DNA of 64,000 nt from positions 62,001-126,000 of the forward strand of contig NZ_AYMG01000007.1 in the NCBI RefSeq assembly GCF_000633455.1, in the 5' to 3' direction. The notes under the pieces are model-generated. The model worked only from the letters and a program-made list of their open reading frames with translations, ran no database searches and was not told where the DNA came from. Positions 27,420 to 36,757 of the stretch are shown piece by piece (position 1 is the first letter of the stretch; each line of letters begins with the position of its first letter). The position numbers and the translations under genes are program-made. The DNA comes from Pedobacter jeongneungensis (GTDB lineage Bacteria; Bacteroidota; Bacteroidia; Sphingobacteriales; Sphingobacteriaceae).

Positions 27420-30400
27420 ATGAGAAAAATCTTTACCTCACTTGTTTTTCTGTGCATTTTACTTACTGGCCTCACCACTTTGGCTCAGGTAAAAACCATA
27501 ACAGGAAAAATAACTTCTTCTGATGATGGTGGTCCGTTACCCGGAGTAAGCATAAAAATTAAGGGAACCACAACGGGTACCTCAACTGATGGTAATGGTA
27601 GTTTTACGATACAGGCGCCATCGCCCAGTGCAGTGCTTGTAATTAGCCTTATCGGATATAAGGCGCAGGAAATTACCATTGGCAGTAAAACTACTATTAA
27701 TGCGGCCCTGGCTTCTGATGCTCAGGAATTGCAGGAAGTAACCATTTCTACTGCTTTAGGAATTACCCGGCAGGTTAAGTCTTTAGGTTATGCCGCACAA
27801 AGTGTTAGTAGCAGCGATTTAAACTATAACCACCAGCCCAACCTGCTTAATGCTTTGCAGGGAAAAGTTGCTGGTGCAACAATTTCGAGTACCGGTGGCG
27901 GTCCGGGCCAGGGGGCAAGTATCCGGATCAGGGGTGTTAACTCCATCGATCCTAACATTTCTGGCGATCCTTTATATGTGATTGACGGAGTACAGATTGA
28001 TAACTCAACTTCTACCGCTGGTGCCAATCCTGATGGAACCGCATTTGGCTCTAGGGGGGTAACCAACAGGGCTTCAGATATCAATCCTGAAGATATTGAG
28101 ACCATCAATATTTTAAAAGGAGGTGCCGCTACCGCGCTTTATGGGTTAAGGGGAGCCAACGGTGTTGTGGTCATCACCACCAAAAGAGGCAAACAGAATG
28201 GTGTAAGTGTTAATTTTAACAGCAGTTACGGTTTTGACGAGGTGTTGAAATCACCTGATGTTCAAACAGAATATACCCAGGGCGTTTTAGGTGTTTATAC
28301 CAATCCTCCAGGAGGTATCGGGCCAGGATGGGGGCCAACCATTGCTGAGGCAAAATTGATCGATCCAACACATCCCGATCAATTGTTCAATAACTACGAC
28401 CGCGCTTTTGGTACCGGACAACAGGTTAAAAATTCGTTGTCGGTTACCGGAGGAAGTGATGCCATAAAGTTTTTCTCTTCCATTTCGCAGCTTTACCAAA
28501 AAGGGATGATGCCCAATACCGATAACAAAAATTTCTCCGGAAGGTTGAATACCGATTTTATCATCAGCCCGAAATTTAAAGCATCGGTTAATATGAATTT
28601 TACCAATTCCGGCGGTTATACTTACAGTGCCGACCGCTTTGGAGAAGGTTTGGCTTATTGGTCGCCACGTTATGATGTTGCCGATTATCAGAATGCAGAT
28701 GGTTCGCAAAAATATTTAGGAACAAATAACCCGATATGGGGTACGGCAAACAATAAGTTTAAAGGCGATGTTAACCGCTTTATAGGTGGGGCAAGTCTGA
28801 GTTACGATCCTGCTAAATGGCTTAATTTTTCTTACCGTTTAGGGGTAGATACTTATGGTGATAACCGCGTGCGTACCGCCCGTGGACCAATGTATGCTAC
28901 TGAAGCCATGTACGATAATCAACAAGGTTTTTATGGTGAGTATAATACCAAATTCAGAACCATCAACAGTACTTTTGTGGCCACCTTTAACACTAAAATA
29001 ACCGATGATATTACCGGAACATTAAGGCTAGGACAAGAACTTTACGACCGTAAGTCGAAAGAGATTGGTACGCTAGGTAGTATTCTCGGCGTGTATAATT
29101 TCTTTAATTTAGCCAATGCCGGTGTACTTACACCAACCCAAACGCTAAAACAAAAAAGACTGGTGGGTTATTTCGGAGAGGCTACTTTTGATTACAAAAA
29201 TTACCTTTTCTTAACTGTAACCGGAAGAAACGATATTACCTCAACGCTACCGAAAGCAAGCAGATCGTTTTTCTATCCTTCAGCAAGTTTAAGTTATGTA
29301 TTCTCCGATCAGTTTAAATTGCCTGCTGCCATTAGTCAGGCCAAATTGCGTTTATCTTATGCGAGGATCGGTAAAGATGCATCCGAATATTCTACTTTTA
29401 CAGGCTACTCACCTTATACCTCTTTGCCAACAGGAACAGGCGGTTTAACCATTGCTCCAAATCTTGGTAATCCCGACCTCCGTCCTGAATTTACCAATAC
29501 TTACGAAGCCGGTTTAGAAATGTCTTTCTTTAAAAACCGTTTAGGCTTCGATTTTACTTACTATTATTCATTAAGCAAGGATCAGATTATCCAGACACAG
29601 GTTTCGTCTGCTGTAGGTTATGTAACCAAATCAATCAATGCTGGCGATATCAGGAACAGGGGAGTAGAGCTGGTATTAAATGGAAAACCCATTGTTTCAA
29701 AAGATTTCAGATGGGATGTAAATGTTAATTTTTCGGCTAACCGGAACATGGTGCTGAGTATGCCTAACGGGATATCAGAAATTGTATATGGCGCGGCAAG
29801 AGGGTATGGCAATGCCGGAGTAACCATGAAATTGATCAAAGGACAGCCTTATGGCAATATTTATGGCAGTTACTTTAACCGTTATTATGGAAGCACGCCT
29901 GAAGATCCGGTAGTACTTGATAAAAACCTTCCACTGTTAATCAGCGCAAATGGTTTTCCGAGCATTTCGGGTGGAAAGCAGAAACTATTGGGTAATTCGC
30001 AACCGAAATATATTATCGGCATGGGCAATACTTTCAAATACAAAAATTTCAGTTTAAATGTATTGTTCGATGCCCGTTTAGGATTTGAAAAATACAACTG
30101 GTTAGAAGATTTTTATTCGGCTTTCGGATTACCTGATTATACTGCAGACAGAAGAACAGTGAAGGTATTTGATGGCGTACTGGCCAATGGTCAACCAAAC
30201 ACAAAACCGGTTTATATGGGCCAGAGGATAGGACCAGATGGTGTTGATTATGGCGAAGGATATTACCGCATCTATTACCGTAACGTTTCTGAGCCCTTTG
30301 TAAGCGATGCCTCCTGGGTACGTTTGCGCTCTGCCAGTTTAACCTATAACTTACCAGCAAATTGGTTGCCTGCAAAAGCGATTAAAAATGCTTCGTTATC

Positions 30401-30554
30401 GGTTACCGGAAATAATTTATGGTTGTGGACAAAATATTATGGTGTTGATCCTGAATCAAGCTCTTACGATTCGGGCAGTAATAACGATGGTTCTGCTGGT
30501 TTTACCTATCCATCAGCCCGTACAATCATGTTCACCCTTAATGTTGGTTTTTAA
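27420..30554 (+). CDS. SusC-like TonB-dependent outer-membrane receptor (1044 aa)
   Basis: This is a SusC-family importer with a signal peptide ending LA|Q at 22/23 and a CarboxypepD_reg-like domain at about 26-98. A variant TonB-box region (LQEVTISTALGITRQ, from about 104) replaces the VVVIGYG of the other two SusC proteins. The plug holds YVIDGVQID and ILKGGAATALYGLRGANGV. The barrel ends FTLNVGF. The SusD partner starts 11 bp downstream and an S9 peptidase follows, so the cargo may be a peptide or glycopeptide. It belongs to a different SusC branch from the two in the lyase locus. Confidence 0.95.
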   Translation: MRKIFTSLVFLCILLTGLTTLAQVKTITGKITSSDDGGPLPGVSIKIKGTTTGTSTDGNGSFTIQAPSPSAVLVISLIGYKAQEITIGSKTTINAALASDAQELQEVTISTALGITRQVKSLGYAAQSVSSSDLNYNHQPNLLNALQGKVAGATISSTGGGPGQGASIRIRGVNSIDPNISGDPLYVIDGVQIDNSTSTAGANPDGTAFGSRGVTNRASDINPEDIETINILKGGAATALYGLRGANGVVVITTKRGKQNGVSVNFNSSYGFDEVLKSPDVQTEYTQGVLGVYTNPPGGIGPGWGPTIAEAKLIDPTHPDQLFNNYDRAFGTGQQVKNSLSVTGGSDAIKFFSSISQLYQKGMMPNTDNKNFSGRLNTDFIISPKFKASVNMNFTNSGGYTYSADRFGEGLAYWSPRYDVADYQNADGSQKYLGTNNPIWGTANNKFKGDVNRFIGGASLSYDPAKWLNFSYRLGVDTYGDNRVRTARGPMYATEAMYDNQQGFYGEYNTKFRTINSTFVATFNTKITDDITGTLRLGQELYDRKSKEIGTLGSILGVYNFFNLANAGVLTPTQTLKQKRLVGYFGEATFDYKNYLFLTVTGRNDITSTLPKASRSFFYPSASLSYVFSDQFKLPAAISQAKLRLSYARIGKDASEYSTFTGYSPYTSLPTGTGGLTIAPNLGNPDLRPEFTNTYEAGLEMSFFKNRLGFDFTYYYSLSKDQIIQTQVSSAVGYVTKSINAGDIRNRGVELVLNGKPIVSKDFRWDVNVNFSANRNMVLSMPNGISEIVYGAARGYGNAGVTMKLIKGQPYGNIYGSYFNRYYGSTPEDPVVLDKNLPLLISANGFPSISGGKQKLLGNSQPKYIIGMGNTFKYKNFSLNVLFDARLGFEKYNWLEDFYSAFGLPDYTADRRTVKVFDGVLANGQPNTKPVYMGQRIGPDGVDYGEGYYRIYYRNVSEPFVSDASWVRLRSASLTYNLPANWLPAKAIKNASLSVTGNNLWLWTKYYGVDPESSSYDSGSNNDGSAGFTYPSARTIMFTLNVGF

Positions 30555-30565
30555 ATAGAAATACG

Positions 30566-31996
30566 ATGCAAAAAATTATAAAATATACATTGTGCTCAGC
30601 TTTAATTGCAACACTAGCTTTGCAAAGCTGTAAAGACAGTTATTTTGATTCACTGTCTGATAATCCGAACCAGGTTCCGGTAGCTACGTTAAGTACTTTA
30701 CTGGCCACATCAACCTATAAAGCAGCAAATGACAATTACTTCATCGGAAGCATTATTGCCCCTTATGTACAGTATACGGCCAATCCGGCAGCCAATGGAG
30801 CTGGCGATACTTATCAGGCCATTGATTTTACGGCCACCTGGGATGCGCTTTATTTTGCCATGGCCGATGCGAATGAAATGAAAAAGCTGGCTGTTGCACA
30901 AGGCTCGAGCGAATATAAAGGCGTAGCCAATGTGCTCATTGCCTATAACCTAACACTGGTGAATGATTTGTGGGGAGATGCCCCCTTTTCGGAAGCCTTT
31001 AATATCAATAACCTTACGCCAAAGTATGATAAACAACAAGATGTTTATAATCAGGCTATGGCACTTTTAGATGAGGCCATTGTAGAGCTTGCTAAAACAA
31101 ATGCAACCATTAAACTGGCACCAACCAGCGATTTAATTTATGGGAAAAGCACTACAGAAAGGGCAAACTGGTTAAAAATGGCTTATGCTTTAAAAGCCAG
31201 GTTATTAAACAAGATCAGTAAAACCAGTTCTTACAATCCTACAGCTGTATTGGCTGCATTGAGCAATTCTTTTACAACAAATACAGATGATGCCAGTATG
31301 GCTACCTTTAAAGAGCGTAATCCATGGGCCAATGTGGCTTTATTAAATTCACAGCAGTCATTGGGCGGCTGGCTCTCGGAACAATTGATCGATGCTTTAA
31401 ATGGTACTACATTTACTGTTTTTGATCCCCGTATAGAAAAGATTACTGATAAAACCGTAAATAACATTTATATAGGAACGGTAAACGGGTCAGGTAACAG
31501 ATTGCCTGGAGCAAATACCACAAAGGATGAATGTTATATCTCGAGGAACTCCCCATGGACCAGCGATACTTCGCCGATATTCATCGTTACCTTTGCGGAA
31601 CTAAAATTTATAGAAGCCGAAGCCTATTTCAATACCGATAAAACCAAGGCTTATGCAGCATACCTTGCCGGTATCAGTGCAAATATGGATAAGTTTCAGG
31701 TTACTGCAGCAAATCGTGATGCTTACCTGGCAAACCCTGTAGTTAGTGTGGGCGCGGCTGCTTTAACCAAGGACTTAATTTTTAAAGAAAAATACATTGC
31801 CACTTATTTAAATCCTGAAGCCTGGAATGATGCCCGCCGCTTTGATTATAAGTATAAAGACTTTGCCTTGCCATTTAACAATGCACTGCCAACATTTATT
31901 CGCAGGTTAGATTATACCCAGGGTGAAAGAAGTAAAAATGGAAACAACGTACCTGTTGATGTGCCAAGAACAACCAGATTGTGGTGGGATCAGTAA
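30566..31996 (+). CDS. SusD-like lipoprotein, SusD_2 type (476 aa)
   Basis: This is the surface lipoprotein partner of SusC 3. The lipobox is ALQSC (Cys22), followed by KDSYFDSLSDNPNQVP, a start typical of the SusD-like_2 group. Further hallmarks are NDLWGDAPFSEAF, the TTERANWLKMAYALKARLLN helix and EAWNDARRFDY near the end. It is shorter than the classical SusD proteins at 3743 and 10084. SusD-like_2 proteins often accompany SusC proteins of peptide- or protein-linked loci; the S9 peptidase downstream agrees with that, though the ligand is not shown by sequence. Confidence 0.93.
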   Translation: MQKIIKYTLCSALIATLALQSCKDSYFDSLSDNPNQVPVATLSTLLATSTYKAANDNYFIGSIIAPYVQYTANPAANGAGDTYQAIDFTATWDALYFAMADANEMKKLAVAQGSSEYKGVANVLIAYNLTLVNDLWGDAPFSEAFNINNLTPKYDKQQDVYNQAMALLDEAIVELAKTNATIKLAPTSDLIYGKSTTERANWLKMAYALKARLLNKISKTSSYNPTAVLAALSNSFTTNTDDASMATFKERNPWANVALLNSQQSLGGWLSEQLIDALNGTTFTVFDPRIEKITDKTVNNIYIGTVNGSGNRLPGANTTKDECYISRNSPWTSDTSPIFIVTFAELKFIEAEAYFNTDKTKAYAAYLAGISANMDKFQVTAANRDAYLANPVVSVGAAALTKDLIFKEKYIATYLNPEAWNDARRFDYKYKDFALPFNNALPTFIRRLDYTQGERSKNGNNVPVDVPRTTRLWWDQ

Positions 31997-32105
31997 GATA
32001 AAGCGAATGGCGTTTGGCGGAGAGCGTTTAATATACTTTTCGCCAAATGTTATTTGCCAACATTATTCGCTCACCCCATACGCTTAGCGCCAAACTATAT
32101 GATAA

Positions 32106-34187
32106 ATGAAAAAAGCACTGTTTTTCCTTCTGGTTCTACTCTCTACTTCTAATATATTCGCACAATCTTTTAGCTTAAAATCTGTTTTATCATATCCTTT
32201 TCCTACACAACTAGTGGCATCGCCCATAGAAAATAAAATTGCCTGGGCAGCAAATGAACAAGGGAAAAGAAATATTTATGTAGCGCAGGCTCCAGATTAT
32301 AAAGCGGTAAAAATTACAGATTATACTGAAGATGACGGGCAGGAATTAACCAGTTTATCTATTTCTCAGAATGGCAAATGGATTATATTTGTACGTGGCG
32401 GAGACCATGGCGGGAGGGATGGTGTTCCTGTTAATGCAAATTCATCTCCAATTGCGCCTAAAGTGCAGGTGTTTAGCGTTCCTTTTGAAGGTGGTAAAGT
32501 AATTCTGTTGGGCGAAGGTGATAATCCCGTGATTTCGCCCAATAGCGATCAGGTTATTTTTGCTAAAAGTGGTCAGGTGATGATTAGTCCGGTTGATGGA
32601 ATCTCAGCGGCTAAAAACCTGTTTTATGCCAAAGGAATAAACGGAGCCTACAAATGGTCGCCTGACGGAAAAAAAATAGCTTTTATTTCAAACCGTAGCG
32701 ATCACTCCTTTCTAGGGGTTTACACCGATCAGCAAACACCGGTTAAATGGTTATTGCCTTCTTTTTCTAAAGATAATATCCCGGTATGGTCGCCGGATGG
32801 AAATGATATTGCTTTTGTAAGAACGCCTGGCATCGGAGGTGAAACTGATTCCATCTTAACTAAAAAGCACCAACCATGGGCCATTTGGACAGTTAACGTA
32901 AATACCGGAACCGGAAAACAGATCTGGAAAGCTCCCGAAACATTACGCGGTTCATTCCCCACAATTGATGGTGGCGCAAACTTGTTATGGGCCGATGGAA
33001 AAATTGTTTTTACCTCTTATGAAGACGGCTGGCCGCACCTTTATGCCATCAATCCGGATGGATCAAAGCGTTTGTTGCTTACCCAGGGTAATTTTGCTGT
33101 AGAGAATATTAAGTTAAGTACTGATAAAAAGACCCTGGTTTTTGCAGCCAATGCAGGGAGCGATATAGATGATCTGGATAGGTGTCACGTTTATAAAGTT
33201 TCGGTAGATAAAGCCAATATGCAGGAATTAACTTCAGGAAAAGGCATAGAAGCTTACCCTGTTGTTGCAGGTGATAATCAAACTTTTTTCTGTTTAAGTT
33301 CAACTGCCGAAAGGCCACTTTTACCAGCTTTAATTAATAACAAAAAACTAAAACTGATCGGCGAATCGCTTATCCCTGAAGATTTTCCGTTAAAGGATAT
33401 GGTTGTCCCTAAACATGTAAGCTTTAAAGCTGCTGATGGAAATACCGTTTATGGTCAGTTGTTTTCACCAAAAAAAGCACTTAGAAACCACCCGGCAATT
33501 GTTTATGTGCACGGTGGACCGCAACGGCAGATGTTTTTAGGCTGGAACCCGATGGATTATTACTCAATAGATTATGCTTTAAACCAATATTTGGTTAATC
33601 TGGGTTTTACAGTGTTATCGGTAAATTACCGATTGGGTATTGGTTATGGTTACGAATTTCATAAACCCATACATGCCGGGGCACAGGGTGCATCAGAATA
33701 TCAGGATATTAAAGCTGCCGGCGAATGGCTTGCTGCACAACCCAATATCAACAAAGAAAAAATTGGTATTTACGGCGGTTCTTATGGCGGATATCTGACT
33801 GCATTGGCTCTTGGTAAGGATTCTAAACTATTTGCCGCCGGGGTAGACATTCATGGCGTAAATAACCGGTTTACAAATTTAGATCAGGAAGGGCGGAAAC
33901 CTGCACCAGATGCAGCTCTTGCGGCAAAGGTAGCCGAAGAATCATCACCGGTTAGTTATGTAAATACATGGACTTCGCCCACATTGATTATCCATGCCGA
34001 TGACGACCGGAACGTTGCCTTTAATCAAAGCGTCGATCTCGTTAAACGTTTTGAAGATAAGAAATTTGATTTTGAATTTCTGGCCATCCCGGATGATACC
34101 CATCACTGGATGAAATTTTCTAACGGTTTAAAGGTAAGCGAAGCGACCGCCGATTTTCTGAAAAGGAAATTGATGGATAAGAAGTAG
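32106..34187 (+). CDS. Secreted S9 family (prolyl oligopeptidase/DPP-like) serine peptidase (693 aa)
   Basis: This is a secreted or periplasmic serine peptidase with a signal peptide ending IFA|Q near residue 20. The N-terminal half forms a WD40-like or TolB-like propeller (YKWSPDGKKIAFIS, PVWSPDGNDIAFV). The C-terminal alpha/beta-hydrolase domain holds the catalytic triad: Ser559 in GIYGGSYGGY, Asp634 in HADDDRNV and His666 in DDTHHW. Members cleave short peptides, often after Pro or Ala. It lies 109 bp after SusD 3 on the same strand, so it probably processes peptides for the SusC 3 importer. Confidence 0.93.
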   Translation: MKKALFFLLVLLSTSNIFAQSFSLKSVLSYPFPTQLVASPIENKIAWAANEQGKRNIYVAQAPDYKAVKITDYTEDDGQELTSLSISQNGKWIIFVRGGDHGGRDGVPVNANSSPIAPKVQVFSVPFEGGKVILLGEGDNPVISPNSDQVIFAKSGQVMISPVDGISAAKNLFYAKGINGAYKWSPDGKKIAFISNRSDHSFLGVYTDQQTPVKWLLPSFSKDNIPVWSPDGNDIAFVRTPGIGGETDSILTKKHQPWAIWTVNVNTGTGKQIWKAPETLRGSFPTIDGGANLLWADGKIVFTSYEDGWPHLYAINPDGSKRLLLTQGNFAVENIKLSTDKKTLVFAANAGSDIDDLDRCHVYKVSVDKANMQELTSGKGIEAYPVVAGDNQTFFCLSSTAERPLLPALINNKKLKLIGESLIPEDFPLKDMVVPKHVSFKAADGNTVYGQLFSPKKALRNHPAIVYVHGGPQRQMFLGWNPMDYYSIDYALNQYLVNLGFTVLSVNYRLGIGYGYEFHKPIHAGAQGASEYQDIKAAGEWLAAQPNINKEKIGIYGGSYGGYLTALALGKDSKLFAAGVDIHGVNNRFTNLDQEGRKPAPDAALAAKVAEESSPVSYVNTWTSPTLIIHADDDRNVAFNQSVDLVKRFEDKKFDFEFLAIPDDTHHWMKFSNGLKVSEATADFLKRKLMDKK

Positions 34188-34313
34188 GTTTTTGTGTTTT
34201 ATTTAGGTTTAAAATAAGTAATGTCATCTTGAGCTTTTCGGAGGATAAGTTACCTTGTTTAACAATTGAAAATCTTCGAATAGTTTACCATAGACCGATT
34301 CTAATAGAGGCTT

Positions 34314-34398
34314 CGTCATTCCCAACCCGATAGCTATCGGGTTGATTGGGAATCGTAATGCAATAAGCTTTAAGATTCCCGCATGCGCGGGAATGACG
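34314..34398. repeat. Dispersed hairpin repeat, family A copy 3
   Basis: It has the same CGTCATTCCC and GGGAATGACG ends and the TTCCCGCATGCGCGGGAA hairpin as the copy at 14494. This copy carries an extra palindrome, CCCGATAGCTATCGGGTT, inside its left part. It sits between two convergent genes. A GAGC-type repeat fragment precedes it at 34223-34250. Confidence 0.75.
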
Positions 34399-34440
34399 CA
34401 TTGCTTTTAGGTATTCTTATTAGTAAATAATGTAATCTAA

Positions 34441-36075
34441 TTACCCTTTTTTAATCCTTTTTAAAATCATTAAGCTCAAGGGATTAAAAGAATAGCCCGA
34501 AATATTATTCTGTAGCATTACCACCGATTGATCATAAAACAAAGGTACAACCGGCGAGTAATCCATCACCATCTGGTCCATTTTACGGTAGAGCTCAAAA
34601 CGTTTATCATTATCGGTTTCATAATAGCTTTTCTCAAAGAGCTGATCAAATTCCTTGTTGTAAAAGGCGGTATAATTTGGCCCGTAAGGTACTTTGTTTT
34701 TGGAGTAGAACATCGAGAGGAAATTTTCTCCGTCACCATAATCAGCCAGCCATGAGCCACGGAAGAAATTTACATTGTTTTTCGACATTAAATCCCTTAA
34801 ACTGGCACTTGGACTTACATCTATTTTTACCTTAATGCCTACCGCAGTTAGTTCGCCCTGAATAAATTCAATCAGATCTTTATAAGTAGTTGTGGTATTT
34901 AAGGTTACTTCTGGCATACCTTTGCCTTCAGGAAAGCCGGCTTCTGCCAGAAGTTTTGCAGCAAGTTTAGGATTATAGGCGTATCCATGCACCGCCAGGC
35001 TATCAAAACCTGGCATTCCCTTAGGGATAAAACCGGAGGTTGCGGCAACACCAATTCCGTTTCTTAAGTATTTAATCAGCCGGTCGCGGTCTATAGCGTA
35101 ATTGATCGCCTGTCTGACTTTCTTCTGTCTTAACGGCGATTTTTTAACAATAGAAAGGTTTGTGTCCACCAATATACCAACATATTCTGTACACAAGTAC
35201 GGGCTTTTGGTTAGCGTAAATTTCCTTTTATATTTTGAGGTCATTTTACCGCTTTTTGTCAGGATATCATCCCGATAACTCCCATCAACATTGTAATAAA
35301 AGTCCAGGTCTTTTTTCAGAAAACTCATAAAGCCGCTTTGTTTATCGGTTATAAAAGTGGCTTTTACAGCGTCAAGATAAGGAAGTGCCTTTCCTTTAGC
35401 ATCTTTTTCAAAATAATGAGGATTTTTTAACAAGACTAATATTTCACCCTCTTTCCAATATTTGAAGGTAAAAGGACCAGTTCCAATGGGATGGCTCCTG
35501 AAATCCTTGCCGTAATGCTCTACCACTTCTTTGGGTACTACTGAACAGTATTGCGTAGTAAGCAGGCTCATAAAAGGTGGAAAAGGACGAACGAGTTTAA
35601 TCTGGAAAGTGGAATCGTTCAGGGCTATGAAATTGTTTTTATCCTTCACCTTATCGCTAAAAATCCATCCACCAGATGAGGCTACTTTTGGATCGATCAA
35701 CCGATAAAAACTATATACAAAATCGCTTGCAATTACTTTTCGGCCCTTCCCATTTCTAAAAATAGGGTCGTCATGAAAATATACATCATTACGCAGCTTG
35801 AAGGTATAAGTAAGTGCATCATCCGAAACCTGCCAGTTTTTTGCAATACAGGGAATGGTTTGTAGTGATGAATCGATCTGTACCAGTCCGTTAAAAATCT
35901 GGTTGGTCATCCAAATCGCGTTCTGGTTGCGGGCAAAGGCCGGATCAATAGAGGTTAAACCCTGATCGAGGTTGATATTGAATACTTTTTTGTCTTTATG
36001 ATCATTATTTTCTTTGCACGAAAAGACTAAGATGACACAAAAAATCCAAAATATATACTTAAATGAGCCTCGCAT
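34441..36075 (-). CDS. Oligopeptide/dipeptide ABC-type substrate-binding lipoprotein, SBP_bac_5 family (544 aa)
   Basis: This is a lipoprotein of the DppA/OppA-type binding family. The ATG at 36075 is chosen because it starts directly with a lipoprotein signal ending LVFSC (Cys20); the open frame extends to 36255 but that adds a Cys/Ser-rich non-signal stretch. Family features include FNINLDQGLTSIDPAFARN, NGLVQIDSSLQTIPCIAKNW, WQVSDDALTYTFKLRNDVYF, the AINYAIDRD motif and a C-terminal MDQMVMDYSPVVPLFY. No ABC permease or ATPase genes are nearby, so the transporter must be encoded elsewhere or the protein acts alone. It is divergent from the small gene at 36116 with 40 bp between. Confidence 0.9.
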   Translation of the reverse strand: MRGSFKYIFWIFCVILVFSCKENNDHKDKKVFNINLDQGLTSIDPAFARNQNAIWMTNQIFNGLVQIDSSLQTIPCIAKNWQVSDDALTYTFKLRNDVYFHDDPIFRNGKGRKVIASDFVYSFYRLIDPKVASSGGWIFSDKVKDKNNFIALNDSTFQIKLVRPFPPFMSLLTTQYCSVVPKEVVEHYGKDFRSHPIGTGPFTFKYWKEGEILVLLKNPHYFEKDAKGKALPYLDAVKATFITDKQSGFMSFLKKDLDFYYNVDGSYRDDILTKSGKMTSKYKRKFTLTKSPYLCTEYVGILVDTNLSIVKKSPLRQKKVRQAINYAIDRDRLIKYLRNGIGVAATSGFIPKGMPGFDSLAVHGYAYNPKLAAKLLAEAGFPEGKGMPEVTLNTTTTYKDLIEFIQGELTAVGIKVKIDVSPSASLRDLMSKNNVNFFRGSWLADYGDGENFLSMFYSKNKVPYGPNYTAFYNKEFDQLFEKSYYETDNDKRFELYRKMDQMVMDYSPVVPLFYDQSVVMLQNNISGYSFNPLSLMILKRIKKG

Positions 36076-36089
36076 GCGATCAGGAATGT

Positions 36090-36097
36090 TATTTTTG
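36090..36097 (+). promoter_or_regulatory. Bacteroidota -7 box for the gene at 36116
   Basis: TATTTTTG matches TAnnTTTG exactly and predicts a leader of roughly 14 nt before the ATG at 36116. This supports the short start over the longer open frame that would begin at 36014 inside the neighbouring lipoprotein gene. Confidence 0.5.
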
Positions 36098-36115
36098 CAC
36101 AAATTAATAAATTTA

Positions 36116-36574
36116 ATGCAGATGTCTTTTTTAAACGATTTATTTATTGGCCTTGATGCTGCCAAACAGGAAGAATTACAGGAACGTTTAGATTTAGTGG
36201 AGCACAAGATTAAATTTATGGATAAAATGCCTGTAGCTTGTGTGGATACCAGCAATAATCCGGGTTACTTTTTATCGGAGGAAATCGCGTTGGCAGGTGG
36301 CATGTTAGAAACCGATATGCTAAGCGCCGTTTTTGTGATTTATTATCAACAAGGCAAAACCCTGACTAATTTAATGCGCGAAGTACCTTCTGTATTAAAT
36401 ACCGATTGGCCAGCCGTAAAAAATAACCGTATCATTTTATTAAACGATGATGTAGAACGCGAAAGAACTGCCGAAAATGCGGTTTCTTTAATAGAAGATA
36501 TTGCCGAAATGCTGCACCCGGGTTCGTTTATTTTTGGCCACGAAGGCGATAAATGGATCAGGTTTGAGGTTTAA
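36116..36574 (+). CDS. Small protein resembling the C-terminal part of a BtuF-like binding protein (152 aa)
   Basis: This protein has no signal peptide, so it is probably cytosolic. VACVDTSNNPGYFLSEEIAL, LAGGMLETD, DWPAVKNNRIILLNDD and IAEMLHPGSF resemble pieces of type III periplasmic binding proteins of the cobalamin/siderophore class, where similar words line the C-terminal lobe. The N-terminal lobe is absent. The start at 36116 (or ATG at 36122) fits the -7 box at 36090. It may be a free-standing half-domain with a regulatory or chaperone role. The resemblance is weak, and the function is not known. Confidence 0.6.
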   Translation: MQMSFLNDLFIGLDAAKQEELQERLDLVEHKIKFMDKMPVACVDTSNNPGYFLSEEIALAGGMLETDMLSAVFVIYYQQGKTLTNLMREVPSVLNTDWPAVKNNRIILLNDDVERERTAENAVSLIEDIAEMLHPGSFIFGHEGDKWIRFEV

Positions 36575-36757
36575 GGGAGATATGAGAGGGGAGATGTGAG
36601 ATTTGAGACTGGCGAAAAAACGAAGATTCAGTGCTTGCGCTAGTTAAAAATGGCTTCAGCTGAATCCGCCTGATGGATTTGCAACTTTACAACATTCCAA
36701 CCTTTAACTTTTACAACCTTCCAACCCTCAACCTTCCTGCCTTTCAAACCTCAACCC

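Noticed and set aside
36014..36115. Longer N-terminus for the BtuF-like small gene
   Set aside because: It would run through the signal region of the divergent lipoprotein, and the -7 box at 36090 predicts a start at 36116.
36076..36255. Longer N-terminus for the oligopeptide-binding lipoprotein
   Set aside because: It would place 60 residues ahead of an obvious lipoprotein signal and overlap the neighbouring gene.
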